Shown one piece after another: positions 34,801 to 46,990 of a stretch of 64,000 bases of DNA. The position numbers and the translations under genes were made by a program. Location of the stretch: contig CP136064.1 of assembly GCA_032622095.1 (NCBI GenBank), forward strand, positions 136,727,954-136,791,953, written 5' to 3'. Each line of letters begins with the position of its first letter. Positions within the stretch are counted from its first letter, which is position 1. The notes under the pieces were generated by a model that made no database searches, was not told the DNA's origin, and saw only the letters and a program-made list of their open reading frames with translations. Source of the stretch: Siphonodentalium dalli (Eukaryota; Mollusca; Scaphopoda; Gadilida; Siphonodentaliidae).

Positions 34801-36499
34801 GTTATAAATTAATCGATAATGTGAAATCAGTCTTGTTCATTAATGAGGTTCCAGTTCATTTGGACCCTATTACACACATGTCGCACATTCGACAGAAATT
34901 CATACATGAATTTGCTATCTATGTCCTTACCCAAAGGGCTGAATTTTCACATTAGAGCTGCAACAGGCACCATGTGAATACAACCGCACTTATCGACAAA
35001 TAATAAATTAAGATTCTTTATTGACCAGAGATGGCAGCATGAGGGTATGCAGCGTTTAGATAAATGTGCGTAAATTGAATTTTTTTTGCAAATCTGTATG
35101 GTTGGTTGGGGTTGATCATTGCTTCAGTAGCGAGGCTGACGGATAGAGGAAAGACCATGCAGAGGGTAAACTTCATTGAGAAATCACTTCACTGCATATA
35201 GAAACCATGCACCAACCCCCCTCCCAGTAAGCAACTGACAAACTTGCCCAGATAAAACGACTCGATTAACCGAGCTCTTAGTGTTGACAGGGAGCTGGCT
35301 AGAGATTCTCCATTGGGGGGGGGGTCCACCTTTGGAATTACCAACCAGCAACCCCCCCACCTGATTCAAAACAAATTCACAAGTTTTCGTAATTCCATTT
35401 GCATACCCCTCGTGCTTATAAATTTAACTCTTCCCTCGCAGGCCTGGAAAGTAGCTTATAAGCTATTCTCTAATCCACTGGGCAGCCCATTATTCAGGTA
35501 TTTTTATAGATCTGAACTATCATCTGAACATGAAATTTGCCAAATCAACCCCCCCCCTGTCACCACATCCCTGAGTGGATCACAAATTTGTTTTGGACAG
35601 CCTTTGACGACGTAATACATTTAGCGCTCTACCGACTGGACCGTGGGAGGGGGGCTACAAAAGTGTATGGTATAAAACCACTGCATCTGCATTTCATTAA
35701 AACTTAATTTGCATCGATTAAAAAATGAACATACCGTTGGACAAACTTCATAATAATTCAGCCATTTATTCATCCTGAAATCCAATATCCATATAGGGCT
35801 GGCATTGACTGTCCTGAAAATAAAGTAATTATCTCATATACTATGAACATGGTAAAACTTGAACCAATATAACACAGGTATAATTATGTTCCATATACCG
35901 GTATAAAGTTATTGTCAAAATCACTGGAAAAAGGCCTCAGTCCCCTCAATATGTGAAGTGGCCAAATATTTCAGGCATGTTTGGCGTTGAACACAATGAC
36001 CCTAAATACTACATGTACATGTACAACCTTAATCAGACATTACAAAATGCCAGATAAATCTTTGTGTAACTGTAACATATAGGAAATTAGAATTATAAAA
36101 CAAAGACTTTATCAGACTCTATTAAAAACAACATTGACTTTGTTTGCTGTGATATACCGTACATGTACATATATAGCACATGGGCGCCAAATTACTTGTA
36201 CATAGTTTTCCAGTTTGGTATTGAAAATGGACAAAGTACCACTGCTAGCAAATATATGTGAAACTTATTTGATGGATTACCTACATGTAATACTTCATAG
36301 ATTGTCCAGAGTGTTTTTTCTCATTTCTTTCTGTTTATCATGATGTAGTGACATTGGCATAGTGCCGGTGCATGGCAGACAACTCCTGTCTATCTTTATA
36401 CTAGTACATGGTATGCACCGCCCGGGTATGGTTTCTGTAATGGAAATCAATGAAAGAACAAACAAGTATAGAAATGCACTGGCCTGCATGTATATCAAT
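34801..36499. other. Intergenic DNA with G/C runs, no gene recognised
   Basis: G or C runs occur near 35215, 35316, 35351 and 35551. A tRNA A-box-like string (minus-strand CCAGTCGGTAGAGCGC near 35613-35640) lacks a matching B box. Several TACATGTACA words are near 36015 and 36160. Confidence 0.45.
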
Positions 36500-37980
36500 A
36501 TGAAAGTGTCAATGACACTGTAGCTCAACTTGGAAAGGGAATAATTTCATGTGTTACAGTCAATGGAGTGATTAGGAATGTGGAAAGTTGAAAGGGCTAG
36601 TTATGCAAAGAGTAAAATCCAAGATGGCCGCTGGCAGCCATGTTTTATTGCCAAATGAATGACCCCAAAAAGACTCATTCCCATTTACACGTCATTGTTA
36701 ACATCCATCACAATTTTCATGATGATCCGACAAAAGATACGACCTGTAGCCTGTGTCAAAGGATTTAGTCAAGTAAAGAGTAAAATACAAGATGGCTGCT
36801 GGCGGCCATGTTTTTTGGCCGAACGACCTCAAAATGACTTGTTTCCCATCTACATGTCATTTTTAACATCCATGACAAATCTCATGATGATCAGACCGAC
36901 GATACAACTTGTAGCCCGTGCCAAAGGATTTAGTCATGCAAAGAGTAAAATCCAAGATGGCTGCTGGCGGAGAAGTTTTTTGGCTGAACGACCCCAAAAT
37001 TACTCGTTCCCATCTACATGTCAATATTAACATCCATGACAAATTTAATGATGATCCGACAAAAGATACGACCTGTAACCCATGCTAATCGATTGAATTT
37101 TGAAATCCAAAGATGGCCGCTGGTAGCCATGTTTTTTGGCCAAACAACCCCATAATGACTTGTTCCCATCTACATGTCGATATTAACATCCATGACAAAT
37201 TTCATGAAGATCCGACCAAAGCTACGACCTGTTGTCCGCGCCAAAGAATTTAGTCATGCAAAGAGTAAAATCCAAGATGGCTGCTGGTGGCAATGTTTTT
37301 TGGCCGAACGACCCCAAGATGACTCGTTCCCATCTACATGCCAATATTAACATCCATGACAAATTTAATGATGATCCAACAAAAGATACGACCTGTAGCC
37401 CGTGCCAATGGATTGAATTGTGAAATCCAAGATGGCCACTGGTGGCCATGTTATTTTGGCCGAATGACCCCAAAATGACTCGTTCCCATCTACATGTCAA
37501 TGCCAACAGCCATGACAAGTTTCATTAAGATCTGACCAAAGCTACGACCTGTAGCCCGTGCCAAAGAATTTAGTCATGCAAAGAGTAAAATCCAAGATGG
37601 CTGCTGGCGGCCATGTGTTTTGGCCGAAACGACCCAAAAATGACTCATTCCCATCTTCATGTCAATATTAACATCCATGACAAATTTCATGAGGATCAGA
37701 CAAACAGTACAACCTGTAGCCCACGCCAATGGATTTAATTTTGAAATCCAAGATGGCCGCCAGCGGCCATGTTTTTGGCCGAATTAGCCCAAAATGACTC
37801 GTTCCCATCTACATGTCAATGTCAACATTCATGACAAATTTCATAAAGATCAGACCAAAGGTACGACCTGTAGCCCAAGCCAAAGGAAATTGTTTACGGA
37901 CACACAGACACATTCACACACGGACGATAGACGCCAATCCATGGCAATAGCTCAAACTTAAAAAGTAGGTTGAGCTAATA
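36500..37980 (+). mobile_element. 160-bp core-repeat element, copy A
   Basis: The left module (from ATGAAAGTGTCAATGACACT, then TAGCTCAACTTGG at 36521) is shared with copy B. About eight ~160-bp core units follow (GAAATCCAAGATGGCCGCTGG, GACCCCAAAATGACTCGTTC, ACATCCATGACAAATTTCAT, ACGACCTGTAGCCCG). Two unit types partly alternate: AAAGAGTAAAATCCAAGATGG and GATTGAATTTTGAAATCC. After an ACACACAGACAC tract the element closes with a hairpin, TAGCTCAAACTT facing GGTTGAGCTA at 37977. The end TAGCTCAACTT and the inverted AGGTTGAGCTA bracket the whole element. This layout resembles pearl-type or Helentron-derived elements of bivalves (inference). Confidence 0.8.
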
Positions 37981-38281
37981 ATGTAAACAATGATACCTGC
38001 ATGATTGAGGCACATGTAAATTTATGTCAAATAAACTGCCTCTGTATTACTGAAAGACATTGCTAGTTACTGGTATGTAATTATATTAATACACATGTTT
38101 ATGTCAAAATATTAGTGTCCCCCTCGACCATGTTGGAACCCATGTCGGAACCGGCATGTGACTGAATGAATATATGTACCATGTTAGTTTAAAAAATTAT
38201 ATATTTAAAATAACATTTGATCTGATTAAAATATACATGTAAATTGTTTTTTAATTTAATTTTTAATTTAATTTTTTTGGC
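37981..38281 (+). repeat. Segmental duplication, copy 1 (matches 42721-43005)
   Basis: From GTAAACAATGATACCTGCAT through CCCCCTCGACCATGTTGGAA to AATATACATGTAAATTG, this follows copy A of the core-repeat element. It is repeated with few differences after the fragment ending at 42720, so unit and flank were duplicated together. Confidence 0.9.
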
Positions 38282-38960
38282 CTGAAGTACATGATAAGAT
38301 TAGAAAAACTACCAGAAGAGTCATACCATTTATTAAAAGAAGTATACACATTAGATAAAGAATTATCTAATCAGGGATATTCGTCCTGGTATTGACGGTT
38401 ATTAACTCTGCCATGATTAAATTTAACATTGAACTGAATTGTATAACGGAAGACAATTTAGATGACCTGATCACAAGTTCTTATGAAAAATAAATTGAAT
38501 AACATTTCGTATATATATATCTAGCTGAGAAAGTATCAGATAGCAAATTACATTTGTATGACAAGTTAAAAATCAAAGTTACGTGCCAAGATTACTTAAA
38601 TTTCGGAATATCAACATCAAATAGAAGATATTTTTAACAGCGCTCCGGATAAGTGCTCATTCTCTAGCAATTGAGAAAGATAGACAAGAAGTTCAGAACT
38701 ACCAAAACCAGACATTAAAGATCGCATTTGTAAAGAATGTAAGAGGGTAGAAAACAAAGCACATTTCTTTTATTTAAAAAAAAAAATGCTAAACACACAA
38801 CAAATCTGATAGATAAAATGGGTATAGAATTTGATTTTCAGGCTCAGTCCCAAATACAGATACACTGATACATACACGTCATTGACAATACTTTTGCAAA
38901 GTGTTTTTTGTCCAGAATCACCTAGTGATACAAGACATACATGTACATGTAGTTGTGTTA
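38282..38960 (+). pseudogene. Decayed LINE-type ORF2 C-terminal fragment
   Basis: Reading the plus strand while switching frames gives a continuous protein-like string: RLEKLPEESYHLLKEVYTLD (38300s), IELNCITEDNLDDLITSSYE (38430s), KLHLYDKLKIKVTCQDYLNF (38550s), LRISAHSLAIEKDR (38640s) and ICKECKRVENKAHFFYL (38725-38780), with stops and frameshifts between. The order of an SAH-L-IE-R block followed by C-X2-C and a VEN-AHFF block matches the C-terminal region of non-LTR retrotransposon polyproteins common in marine invertebrates (family knowledge). The reverse transcriptase itself is absent, as expected for a 5'-truncated, dead insertion. The exact 3' end is uncertain and may reach ~39060. Confidence 0.65.
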
Positions 38961-39121
38961 TTGTTGACTGGCAGAACCATCAACAAGAAAAGCCTGGACC
39001 GACGACCAGGGCAAGATTGTATACTCAAGATACCCACTACCACTGAAATAAAGAACCCAAGAAAATTATCTCAAAAATGTGTTTTTTCTTCTTTTGCTTT
39101 CTTCATAATAAAAGCTAATAT

Positions 39122-39454
39122 ATGAGGGGTGAAGGAAAGGGCCTATTGGCCCTTTCGACCATCCCGGGGTTAGCCCCCCCCCAAATACTCCCTCCGATGA
39201 CTGGCATAATTCCACAATGTCTAACTGTGCTCCATTCGGCTTCGTCAGCGGGGGTTATTGGCTGCATTGAACCTGAATGTTCCCGTTTGACACATCCAGT
39301 CGGGTTTGTGACACAGGTGAGTTATAAAAAAAATGTTAGGAAAACGAGTGAGACGACCGGAAAGTTGATATCCTTGTGGATAGACTACTCGTCGATGAGG
39401 ATAACTGCCAGCAAACTACTGAAAGAAGCCGCCAAGCTGTACGCCCCAGTTTAG
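39122..39454 (+). CDS. Hypothetical ORF, 110 codons, possibly a gene 3' end
   Basis: Product not recognised. The frame ends in a fairly charged segment (SSMRITASKLLKEAAKLYA). AATAAA occurs about 95 nt after the stop (near 39550), in the place of a polyadenylation signal. A CAG|GTGAGT donor-like string lies inside at about 39316, so the ORF could be two partial exons. The first ~30 residues come from a G/C-run repeat segment and look non-coding. Low confidence; it may be a fragment of a transposon or no gene at all. Confidence 0.2.
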   Translation: MRGEGKGLLALSTIPGLAPPQILPPMTGIIPQCLTVLHSASSAGVIGCIEPECSRLTHPVGFVTQVSYKKNVRKTSETTGKLISLWIDYSSMRITASKLLKEAAKLYAPV

Positions 39455-39589
39455 ATAATGTTCGTTTGATGTAACGTTGTTCCATTTTTGTTGTCATCAT
39501 ATTTTTGTTATCTCAGTATATATGTTGTCGTCAGTATTTTAATTTATTTAAATAAACATAAAAAATTAAATTGTATATTTTAGTTGAGG

Positions 39590-39708
39590 TCAGGGTCCGT
39601 ATAAGCCGAGGGTCCGTATAAGCCAGGGTCCGTATGAGCCGGAGATCCGTATGAGCCAGGGTCCGTATGAGCCAGGGTCCGTAAGAGCCAGGGTCCGCAT
39701 CAGCCGGC
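39590..39708. repeat. 17-bp minisatellite (AGGGTCCGTATGAGCC)
   Basis: About seven units of GGGTCCGTATRAGCCA with small changes (AGATCC, AAGAGCC, CATCAGCC), ending where the next core-repeat fragment starts. Confidence 0.92.
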
Positions 39709-40490
39709 ATTCATAAGTTTCATGAAGAACTGACCAAAGTTACGACCTGTAGCCCATGCCAAAGAATTTAGTCATGCAAAGAGTAAAATCCAAGATGGCT
39801 GCTGGCGGCCATGTGTTTTGGCCGAACGACCCAAAAATGACTCGTTCCCATCTTCATGTCAATATTAACATCATGACAAATTTCATGATGATCAGACAAA
39901 CAGTACAACCTGTAGCCCGCGCGAATGGATTTAATTTTGAAATCCAAGATGGCCACGTTTTTTGGCCGAATGACCCCAAAATGACTCGTTCCCATCTACA
40001 TGTCAATGTCAAGAGCCATGATAAGTTTCATGAAGATCTGACCAAAGCTACGACCTGTAGCCCGTGCCAAAGGATTTAGTCATGCAAAGAGTAAAATCCA
40101 AAATGGCTGCTGGTGGCCATGTTTTTGGCCGAACAACCCCAAAATGACTCGTTCCCATCTACATGTCAATATTAACATCCATGACAAAATGCATGATGAT
40201 CAGATCAAAGCTACGACCTGTGGCCCGTGTCAAAGGATTTAGTCAAACAAAGAGTAAAATCCAAGATGGCTGCTGGCGGCCATGTTTTTTGGCCGAATGA
40301 CCTCAAATTTACTCGTTCCCATCTACATGTCAATATTAACATCCATGACAAATTTAATGATGATCCGACAAAAGATACGACCTGTAGCCCATGCTAATGG
40401 ATTGAATTTTGAAATCCAAGATGGCCACCGGCGGCCATGTTTTTTAGCCGAACAACCCCATAATGACTCGTTCACATCTAGCAATTCCAT
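39709..40490 (+). mobile_element. 160-bp core-repeat element, fragment of about five units
   Basis: Units begin near 39779, 39932, 40085, 40250 and 40400, using the same two unit types as copy A. Both terminal modules are missing: the left side abuts the 17-bp minisatellite and the right side the GTGACTAACGGGACA-bearing sequence. Confidence 0.85.
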
Positions 40491-42355
40491 TGTGACTAAC
40501 GGGACAACCTGTTGCCATTTTTGTGGTACCCTGAGCTTACTATAATACAATAGCTAATTTCTCATGCTGGTATGGGTACTACATGGGATCTATATTTTAC
40601 TGATGGCACCACCTTCTGAACACGAACAAATAAACAAACAGTGGCGTGACTAACGGGACATCCAAAATCGTGACTAACGGGACAAAAAGTGCATTAGGCT
40701 TTTCCAACTTTTATATAGGAATTCGAGTTTGTAGGTTGCAAATACTAAGAAGAAAATATTAACTTTGACTAAAACATTTTCATAACAGTACACAAACAGG
40801 AAACAATCTTGAATCAGCTGTTGATAATTAAAAATGAGATATAAAGGGGCAGTCAGTAAACTCAGTACACATACCTAAACTTACTTATCAAGCAATTTTG
40901 CTCTGAGGATCACAATCCACAACACTATATATAGTGTCAGTGTAGCAAATATTCGGCCAAGATATACATGTTTATATTTTTTTTATGTTGAATCTAAATG
41001 TTCGAAGCCTTTCATCACCTTTAAAACCCAGTTTGCTACCAGAATGCAATGTCATCCCCGCGATGACCAGTGTTTTGATTGTCTCATGGATTATATTAGG
41101 GGATTACCAAGAACAAACCTCATATGCTCAACCACCATCATCAATCCATTAAGCTCTCTGAACATTGCACATGTACGGGATTACTACTAATACCAGGTCG
41201 GATCTTCCTTGTTAAACCACTCCTAGTCAATCAGAGGATTTAGCTATCCAGCACACATTGGGACAAACCAGACACTACAGTCACATCTCAAAATTAGTCA
41301 TGGCAAAAGGCATTGCCATAAAAAAGCTGTAGAAGACAATATAATAATTCATGCAATTCTTAAGAAATGCTGTAGAATAAAAATGACAAATTCAAGGGCT
41401 GCTGCAGATATAATAAATGTGTCCTGGTTTGAAAAGTGGTAATAGTGTTATTGTAGTGAATGATCTGAAACCAGAACAAATATAAGAGAGAAAATTTAGA
41501 TTCATATTACCCATATTTGAACATGACCTGAATTTTGGACTGGCATACTAATTTTGGTTCTATTCTGATGACCCAATCTGGAATGAAGTTATCATCAAAC
41601 CTCAAAACAAAACGATAAAATTATAAGTAAAAAAGGGCCATAACTCTGGTAAAAATCATCTGACGAACCCCATAATCGAAATTGACCTTCCTTTGACTGG
41701 TAAACTCCATACCAAATTTGGTCCCAACCCGATAACCCAAATTAAGGCTATCATCCAGAAACCATTGTCTGATGGATGCATGCATAGACACACAAAGAGA
41801 CAATGAGGATTATATACTAGTATGTACACATGTAGATGAAATTTTGCTTTTGCAATGAAACTAACAGCTATATTTAAAGACAAATATCACTTTTTACAAA
41901 AAAATTTGGTTATTTTTTATGCTATTCAGAATCGTGACTAAAGGGACAATTACGGTGGCGTGACTAACGGGACAAATTTCACAAGTCACTATTCTCACAT
42001 TCTGTTTGCCATAATCCAGTTTCCATTGATGTAGTAAATTGACTTCATATAGAGAGATAATTTATAGAGACTGAAAATAGATATCTCACTGATGTAAAAG
42101 TTCTCACCTTTTCGGTGAAAAGAGGGGACAATTTCGTGACTAACGGGACATGAAAGTTCCATGAACGATAAATAAATTTTCTTCGACAAAAGGGAAGAAC
42201 CATCAATTTTTTTGTAAAACTTTAAAGCATATTATTTGTGAAATTAAACATTAAAGTAACATTACACGGCCAGTATTATTATGTAAACATACCAGTATTA
42301 CAGCGAATAGCATTATTAACCTGAAAATACTAAATACTGGACGAAGGTTACCCCA
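40491..42355. other. Segment with six GTGACTAACGGGACA motifs
   Basis: The 15-mer occurs at 40492, 40646, 40670, 41960 and 42136, and once with one mismatch at 41934 (TAAAGGGACA); two pairs are only ~25 bp apart. Between them, about 41620-41810, is a dispersed-repeat block (AAAGGGCCATAACTCTGG, AACCCGATAACCCAAATTAA, AGACACACAAAGAGACA) of a type I associate with mollusc genomes. No gene is recognised. Confidence 0.6.
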
Positions 42356-42369
42356 TATGTAATTTTTGA

Positions 42370-42720
42370 ACAAAAGAACCCAAGATGACTCGTTCCCATC
42401 TACATGCCAATATTAACATATCTATGATAAATTTCATGATGATCAGACAAACAGTACAACCTGTAGCCCGCGCCAATGGATTTAATTTTGAAATCCAAGA
42501 TGGCCGCCAGCAGCCATGTTTTTTGGCCGAATGGCCCCAAAATGACTCGTTCCCATCTACATGTCAATGTCAACATTCATGACAAATTTCATAAAGATCA
42601 GACAAAAGGTACGACCTGTAGCCCAAGCCAAAGGATATTGTTTACGGACACACAGACACACGGACGACGGACGCCAAGCCATGGCAACAGCTCAAACTTA
42701 CAAAGTAATTTGAGCTAATA
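42370..42720 (+). mobile_element. 160-bp core-repeat element, 3' fragment
   Basis: Two units followed by the 3' terminal module, with ACACACGGACGACGGACGCC and the hairpin AGCTCAAACTTAC ... TTTGAGCTA. Its right flank (42721-43005) duplicates 37981-38281. Confidence 0.85.
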
Positions 42721-43005
42721 ATATAAACAATGATACATGCATGATTGAGGCACATGTAAATGTATATCAAATAAACTGCCTCTGTATTACTGAAATACAT
42801 TGCTAATTACTGGTATGTAATTATATTAATACACATGTTTATGTCAAAATAAGTGCCCCCCTCGACCATGTTGGAACCCATGTTGGAACTGGCATGTGAC
42901 TGAATGAATATATGTACCATGTTAGTTTAAAAAAATATATATTTAAAATAACATTTGATCTGATTAAAATATACATGTAAATTGTTTTATAATTTAATTT
43001 TTTTT
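42721..43005 (+). repeat. Segmental duplication, copy 2
   Basis: Matches 37981-38281 with small indels (for example AAAATATTAGTGTCC versus AAAATAAGTGCCC). Confidence 0.9.
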
Positions 43006-43039
43006 CTTAAATCAAAATGCATGAATGCATGAAAGGGGC

Positions 43040-43244
43040 AATAGTCATAGGCCCCATTGCATCAAAGGTATGACCTCTAGCCCGTGCCAGAAGATTTAGT
43101 CATGCAAAGAGTAAAATCCAGGATGGCTGCTGGCGGCCATGTTTTTTGGCTGAACGACCCCAAAATGACTCATTCCCATCTACATCTCATTGTTCACATC
43201 TGTGACAAATTTCATGATGATCTGACCAAAGGTATGACCTGTAG
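43040..43244 (+). mobile_element. 160-bp core-repeat fragment, target of the foldback insertion
   Basis: One unit is visible (AAGAGTAAAATCCAGGATGG). It is broken off after GACCTGTAG at 43244 and resumes as CTTATGCCAAAGGATTTAG after 48300, which shows the foldback element inserted into it. Confidence 0.85.
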
Positions 43245-43821
43245 TAGTCAGGGAGCCTGCTGGGTTCTATTTGCACAATCGCGTACGAAAGATTTGATGC
43301 CCCAACTTTGTTACACCCCGAAACGTTCAAAGAAATCCGATTTCTTAAGTTCCGCATTCCTGGCATTTAGGGGCCAGAGACCCCACAAAAACCTCAAAAA
43401 TGACTTCTATTTGCACTTTTGAGTACAAAGCTGATTTTTGCATTAATAGTGCTCCAGCAATCACTGATCAACAATACACAATTTCTGAAACGAAATTTCC
43501 TGGCGTTTTCATTTCAGAAGGGGGGTTTTGAAAGTACCCCCAAAACCCCAAATATGACTTCTATTTGCACTTTCGAGTACAAAGCTGATTTTCATATTAA
43601 TAGTGCTCTAATCATCACTGATCAATAATACACAATTTCTGAAACAAAATTTCCTGGCGTTTTCATTTCAGAATGGGTATTTTGAAAGTACCCCCAAAAA
43701 TCTGAAAATTTACTTTTATTTGCACAAAAAGCTTATTTTTTTCCTCAATAGTTATCCTGATATCGCTGGTCATAAAAACCTCGTTTAAGAAACGAAATTC
43801 CGTGCGTTTTCATTTAAGAAG

Positions 43822-43925
43822 CACAGGTCACGAGAACAAAAATTTACCATACCATACATGTACTTAATTATATAGGAGTAAGTGTTATTGGAGTGGGTAA
43901 TTTTTGTTCTGCGATCTGTGTTAAG
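43822..43925. repeat. ~100-bp palindrome related to the ends of the 2.3-kb inverted repeat
   Basis: CGAGAACAAAAATTTACC faces GGGTAATTTTTGTTCTGCG, with ACTTAATTATATAGGAGTAAG at the centre. This resembles the hairpins at the outer ends of the 10.4-12.7 kb element (ACTTAATTCTATAGGATTAA), so it is a separate member of that palindromic family. Confidence 0.7.
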
Positions 43926-44499
43926 GAGATGGTGGATTTGTACCAAACCAAAACCCGAAAAAAATAGTTTTTAAATTATTTTTGTTGTCATTACAAAATC
44001 CAAAATAGCAGACAAAATAGCGTCCGGAAGTGGTCAAATTGTGCAAATTTCTATACATTTTACCGGATAATTTCAATTTTTTTGTTTAGAAAAAAAATAT
44101 ACCATGCTAAATCGACATCTAATAATAATGAGCCATATCACGAGGATTTGGCCCTTCAGTGTCCATCAAATTAAAATAGATTTAAAACACAATTTCGAAG
44201 AAAAATAAATTAATATTGCAATGCCCCAGAAGGGAATTGAACTCACCTGAGTATAATGAATGCTGAATGCCAATAAGATGGCAGATATGAACCATTAGTG
44301 CCAATTTTAGCAGAAACGATGGAGTCAATATCCAAAATAGGGACAAAATGGCAACTGGCAGCAGTAAAATTGGGCAAGTTTGGCTAAAGTTCACCAGACT
44401 GTTTCCATGGCATCGAAAATAAATTTTTTTATATTTTCATTGATTTAAATTGTAACTAAATCTTCTCATATAACTTATTGCCAATAGTCCTATATGCCA

Positions 44500-45190
44500 T
44501 GAGATGAGTGTCAAGACTCAAAAGCCACCAAACTTGTATCCAAACATATCCAATGAGTGTCCAAAACCACTTAACGAGTGTCCCAAGTCATCTAAGGAGC
44601 TTAAGTCCACGCATCGGGGGTCTCAAACCACCATCTTAATTAATATAGTATACCAAACCAACACAGTCCATAGAACGGGCATCCCCAATTGCCAACCAGT
44701 GCCCCGAACCACCCAATACGCATCCCAATCGACCCAACTAGTGTCGCAAACCATCCGAATGGTATCCAAACACGGCTAACACGCCCTAATGAGTAATACA
44801 AACCACCCAACGATTGACAACATATATCGTCCAGAGAATGTCCCAAATCATGCACGTGGTATCCCAAACCTCAAAACGAGCATCTCAAACCACCAATTGA
44901 GAACCACACACCATCCCATGTGTGTCCAATAAAACCAATCAATGAGTGTTCATACCCATCCAATGGCCGTCCCATGCAACATGAGATTGCCTCAAACCAC
45001 CAAGACGAAGTCACGAAGGATGTCTAAAAACATCCGCCTGGTGTCTAATACCACCCCATGCAGAATGTCCCACACCATCAAATGACTGTCCCAACTATTA
45101 TACAAAATCGTCCATCGAATATCTTAAACAACCCAGCGAGTGTTTCTTGATGTGTATACCCGTTGGGTGGTTTGGAACACTCATTTGATG
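44500..45190 (-). repeat. 21-bp minisatellite, left block
   Basis: Degenerate units of about CCAAACCATCCAACGAGTGTC, reading on the plus strand as GAGTGTCCAAAACCACTTAA, GAGTGTCCCAAGTCATCTAA and so on. Units are 20-22 bp and highly diverged. Confidence 0.8.
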
Positions 45191-45193
45191 GTC

Positions 45194-45428
45194 TTAACCC
45201 TTTAATAACTGTAGCTTCTTGAAATTTTTCGAAAATCCTGTGCCATAGGGTGCATCGCATATATAAGAAAATGCATTGGCCTAACAATACTTACCTTGGC
45301 CATGTGAGCCACGGAATTATCATAACATATGCAAGACTCCCTATATGTGAGACTCGCATATATGGGAGAATGCATGGCACAGGATCATTAGTGCTGTATC
45401 AGGACATCACCCATCATGAAAGGGTTAA
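45194..45428. mobile_element. TTAA-flanked MITE (piggyBac-like) between inverted minisatellite blocks
   Basis: TTAACCCTTT at 45194 and AAAGGGTTAA at 45428 form the ends. TTAA target duplication with a CCCTTT-type TIR is the piggyBac signature. Subterminal AATCCTGTGCCATAGGGTGC faces GCATGGCACAGGATCA. It has no coding capacity. Confidence 0.7.
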
Positions 45429-46990
45429 ATACTCGGTGGAGGTTTTTGTACACTTGTTTGGATGTATTGAGATGCAAGTTAGTAGATGGTTTGTGACCCA
45501 TTTGGATGGATTTGGAACTCAATGGCTGGTTTGTGATACTAGTGTTATGGTTTGGGTCACTCGCTGGGTCGTTTGTGACACAATTGCATGGTTTGAGACA
45601 CCAGTTGTGTTGTTTTGGACACTCGACGTGGATATGGGACACACGTGTGGTTGAATGGGGCACTAATTTGTCGATTTTTTCAATGGTTGGGCCATTGAAT
45701 GGATTGACACGACTTTTGGTGGTTTGAGACACCTGTTTATATAACATACATGTAGGACTCTCCCCGGATGACGTGATACTCTGGCTGTGAGGTATTGGGT
45801 ACATATTAGACACACTTTTCCTTTCGAACACTCGCTGGATGGTTTGGGACACTCATTGTGTGGTTTGGGGCAATCATTGGATGGATTGAACCACTCGTAT
45901 GATTTGGAGCACTCGTTTGATGGTTAGGGACGCTCATTTTGGTAGTTTGGAACAAACCCTATGTACATGTAGTTTGGGTCCAAACCTATGTGGCTAGGGA
46001 CACCAGTTGCATTGTTTGTGGCACTACCATGCACTGTGGTTTTGAACAATCGTTGCAGGGTTGCGACACTGATCGGGTGAATTGAGAAACTCCTTGGATG
46101 GCTTGTGATACTCATTGCGGGGGTTAGGACACCAGACGCATGGTTTGGAGGACTATCTGTGCAGGTCGGGAATCAGGTGCATATGATATGGGCCACCACT
46201 TAATTGTTTGTGCCACCCATTGGAAAGTTTGAGACTCCAATTTGGTGGTTTTGGACACTAGATATGCATATGGTACACACGAATGGTGGAATGATTGGGA
46301 CGTTGAATGGATTGAGACGAAAGTTGGTGGTTTGGGACACCTGTTGTGTGACATAGGACTCTCCTCGGATGGCTGGGATGCTAGTTTTTATGCATATGGG
46401 ACACTTTTCCTTTCGAACACTTGCTGGATTGTTTGGGACACTAATATGGTGGTTTGGGGTAATCACTGGATGGATTGACCGACCCACTCGTTGTATCATT
46501 TGGATCACTCGTTGGATGGTTAAAGACACTCATTTTTAGTAGTTTGGGACAAAACCTGTGTAGTTTGGAACGTCAGTTGAATTGTTTCGGGCACTACCAT
46601 GCGCTGTGGTTTGGAACAATCGTTGCGACAGTAATCAGGGTAATTTAGATGGTTTGTGACACACATTATGTGGGCTTGGACACCAGATACACATGTACAT
46701 GGCTCGGGGACCATCTATGTGGGTTGGGAACCAGTTGCATATGGTTTGGAGCACTTCTTGGTGGTTTGGGAAACTCGTTGGGTGGATTATTTATCATGCT
46801 TTACTCGGGACAATATTTGAATTTGGGGCACCAGACATATGGATTGAGATACTCATAGATTGGTTTTGGATACTAGGTAGGTGACTCAGTATATTGTTTG
46901 GTACACTCGTTAGGTGGTTTGGGACACTCATTTGATGTATTCTGAAACTAGTTGGTGGTTCTGGAAACTTGTATGATGTAATATATACCA
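45429..46990 (+). repeat. 21-bp minisatellite, right block (opposite strand)
   Basis: Around seventy degenerate units of GACACTCGTTGGATGGTTTG: the same motif as the left block but reverse complemented. Because 21 bp is seven codons, long spurious frames arise (for example minus 45388-45852), encoding heptads such as VSQTTKS. Confidence 0.8.

Noticed and set aside
35600-35645. tRNA-like A-box (minus strand CCAGTCGGTAGAGCGC)
   Set aside because: No B box, no cloverleaf and no acceptor stem; at best a scrap of a tRNA-derived SINE.
45388-45852. 154-codon minus-strand ORF with heptad-like VSQTT repeats
   Set aside because: Explained by the 21-bp (seven-codon) minisatellite; no independent coding evidence.
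44500-46990. CRISPR-like array
   Set aside because: Units are contiguous and degenerate with no unique spacers of constant length, and the window is eukaryotic.
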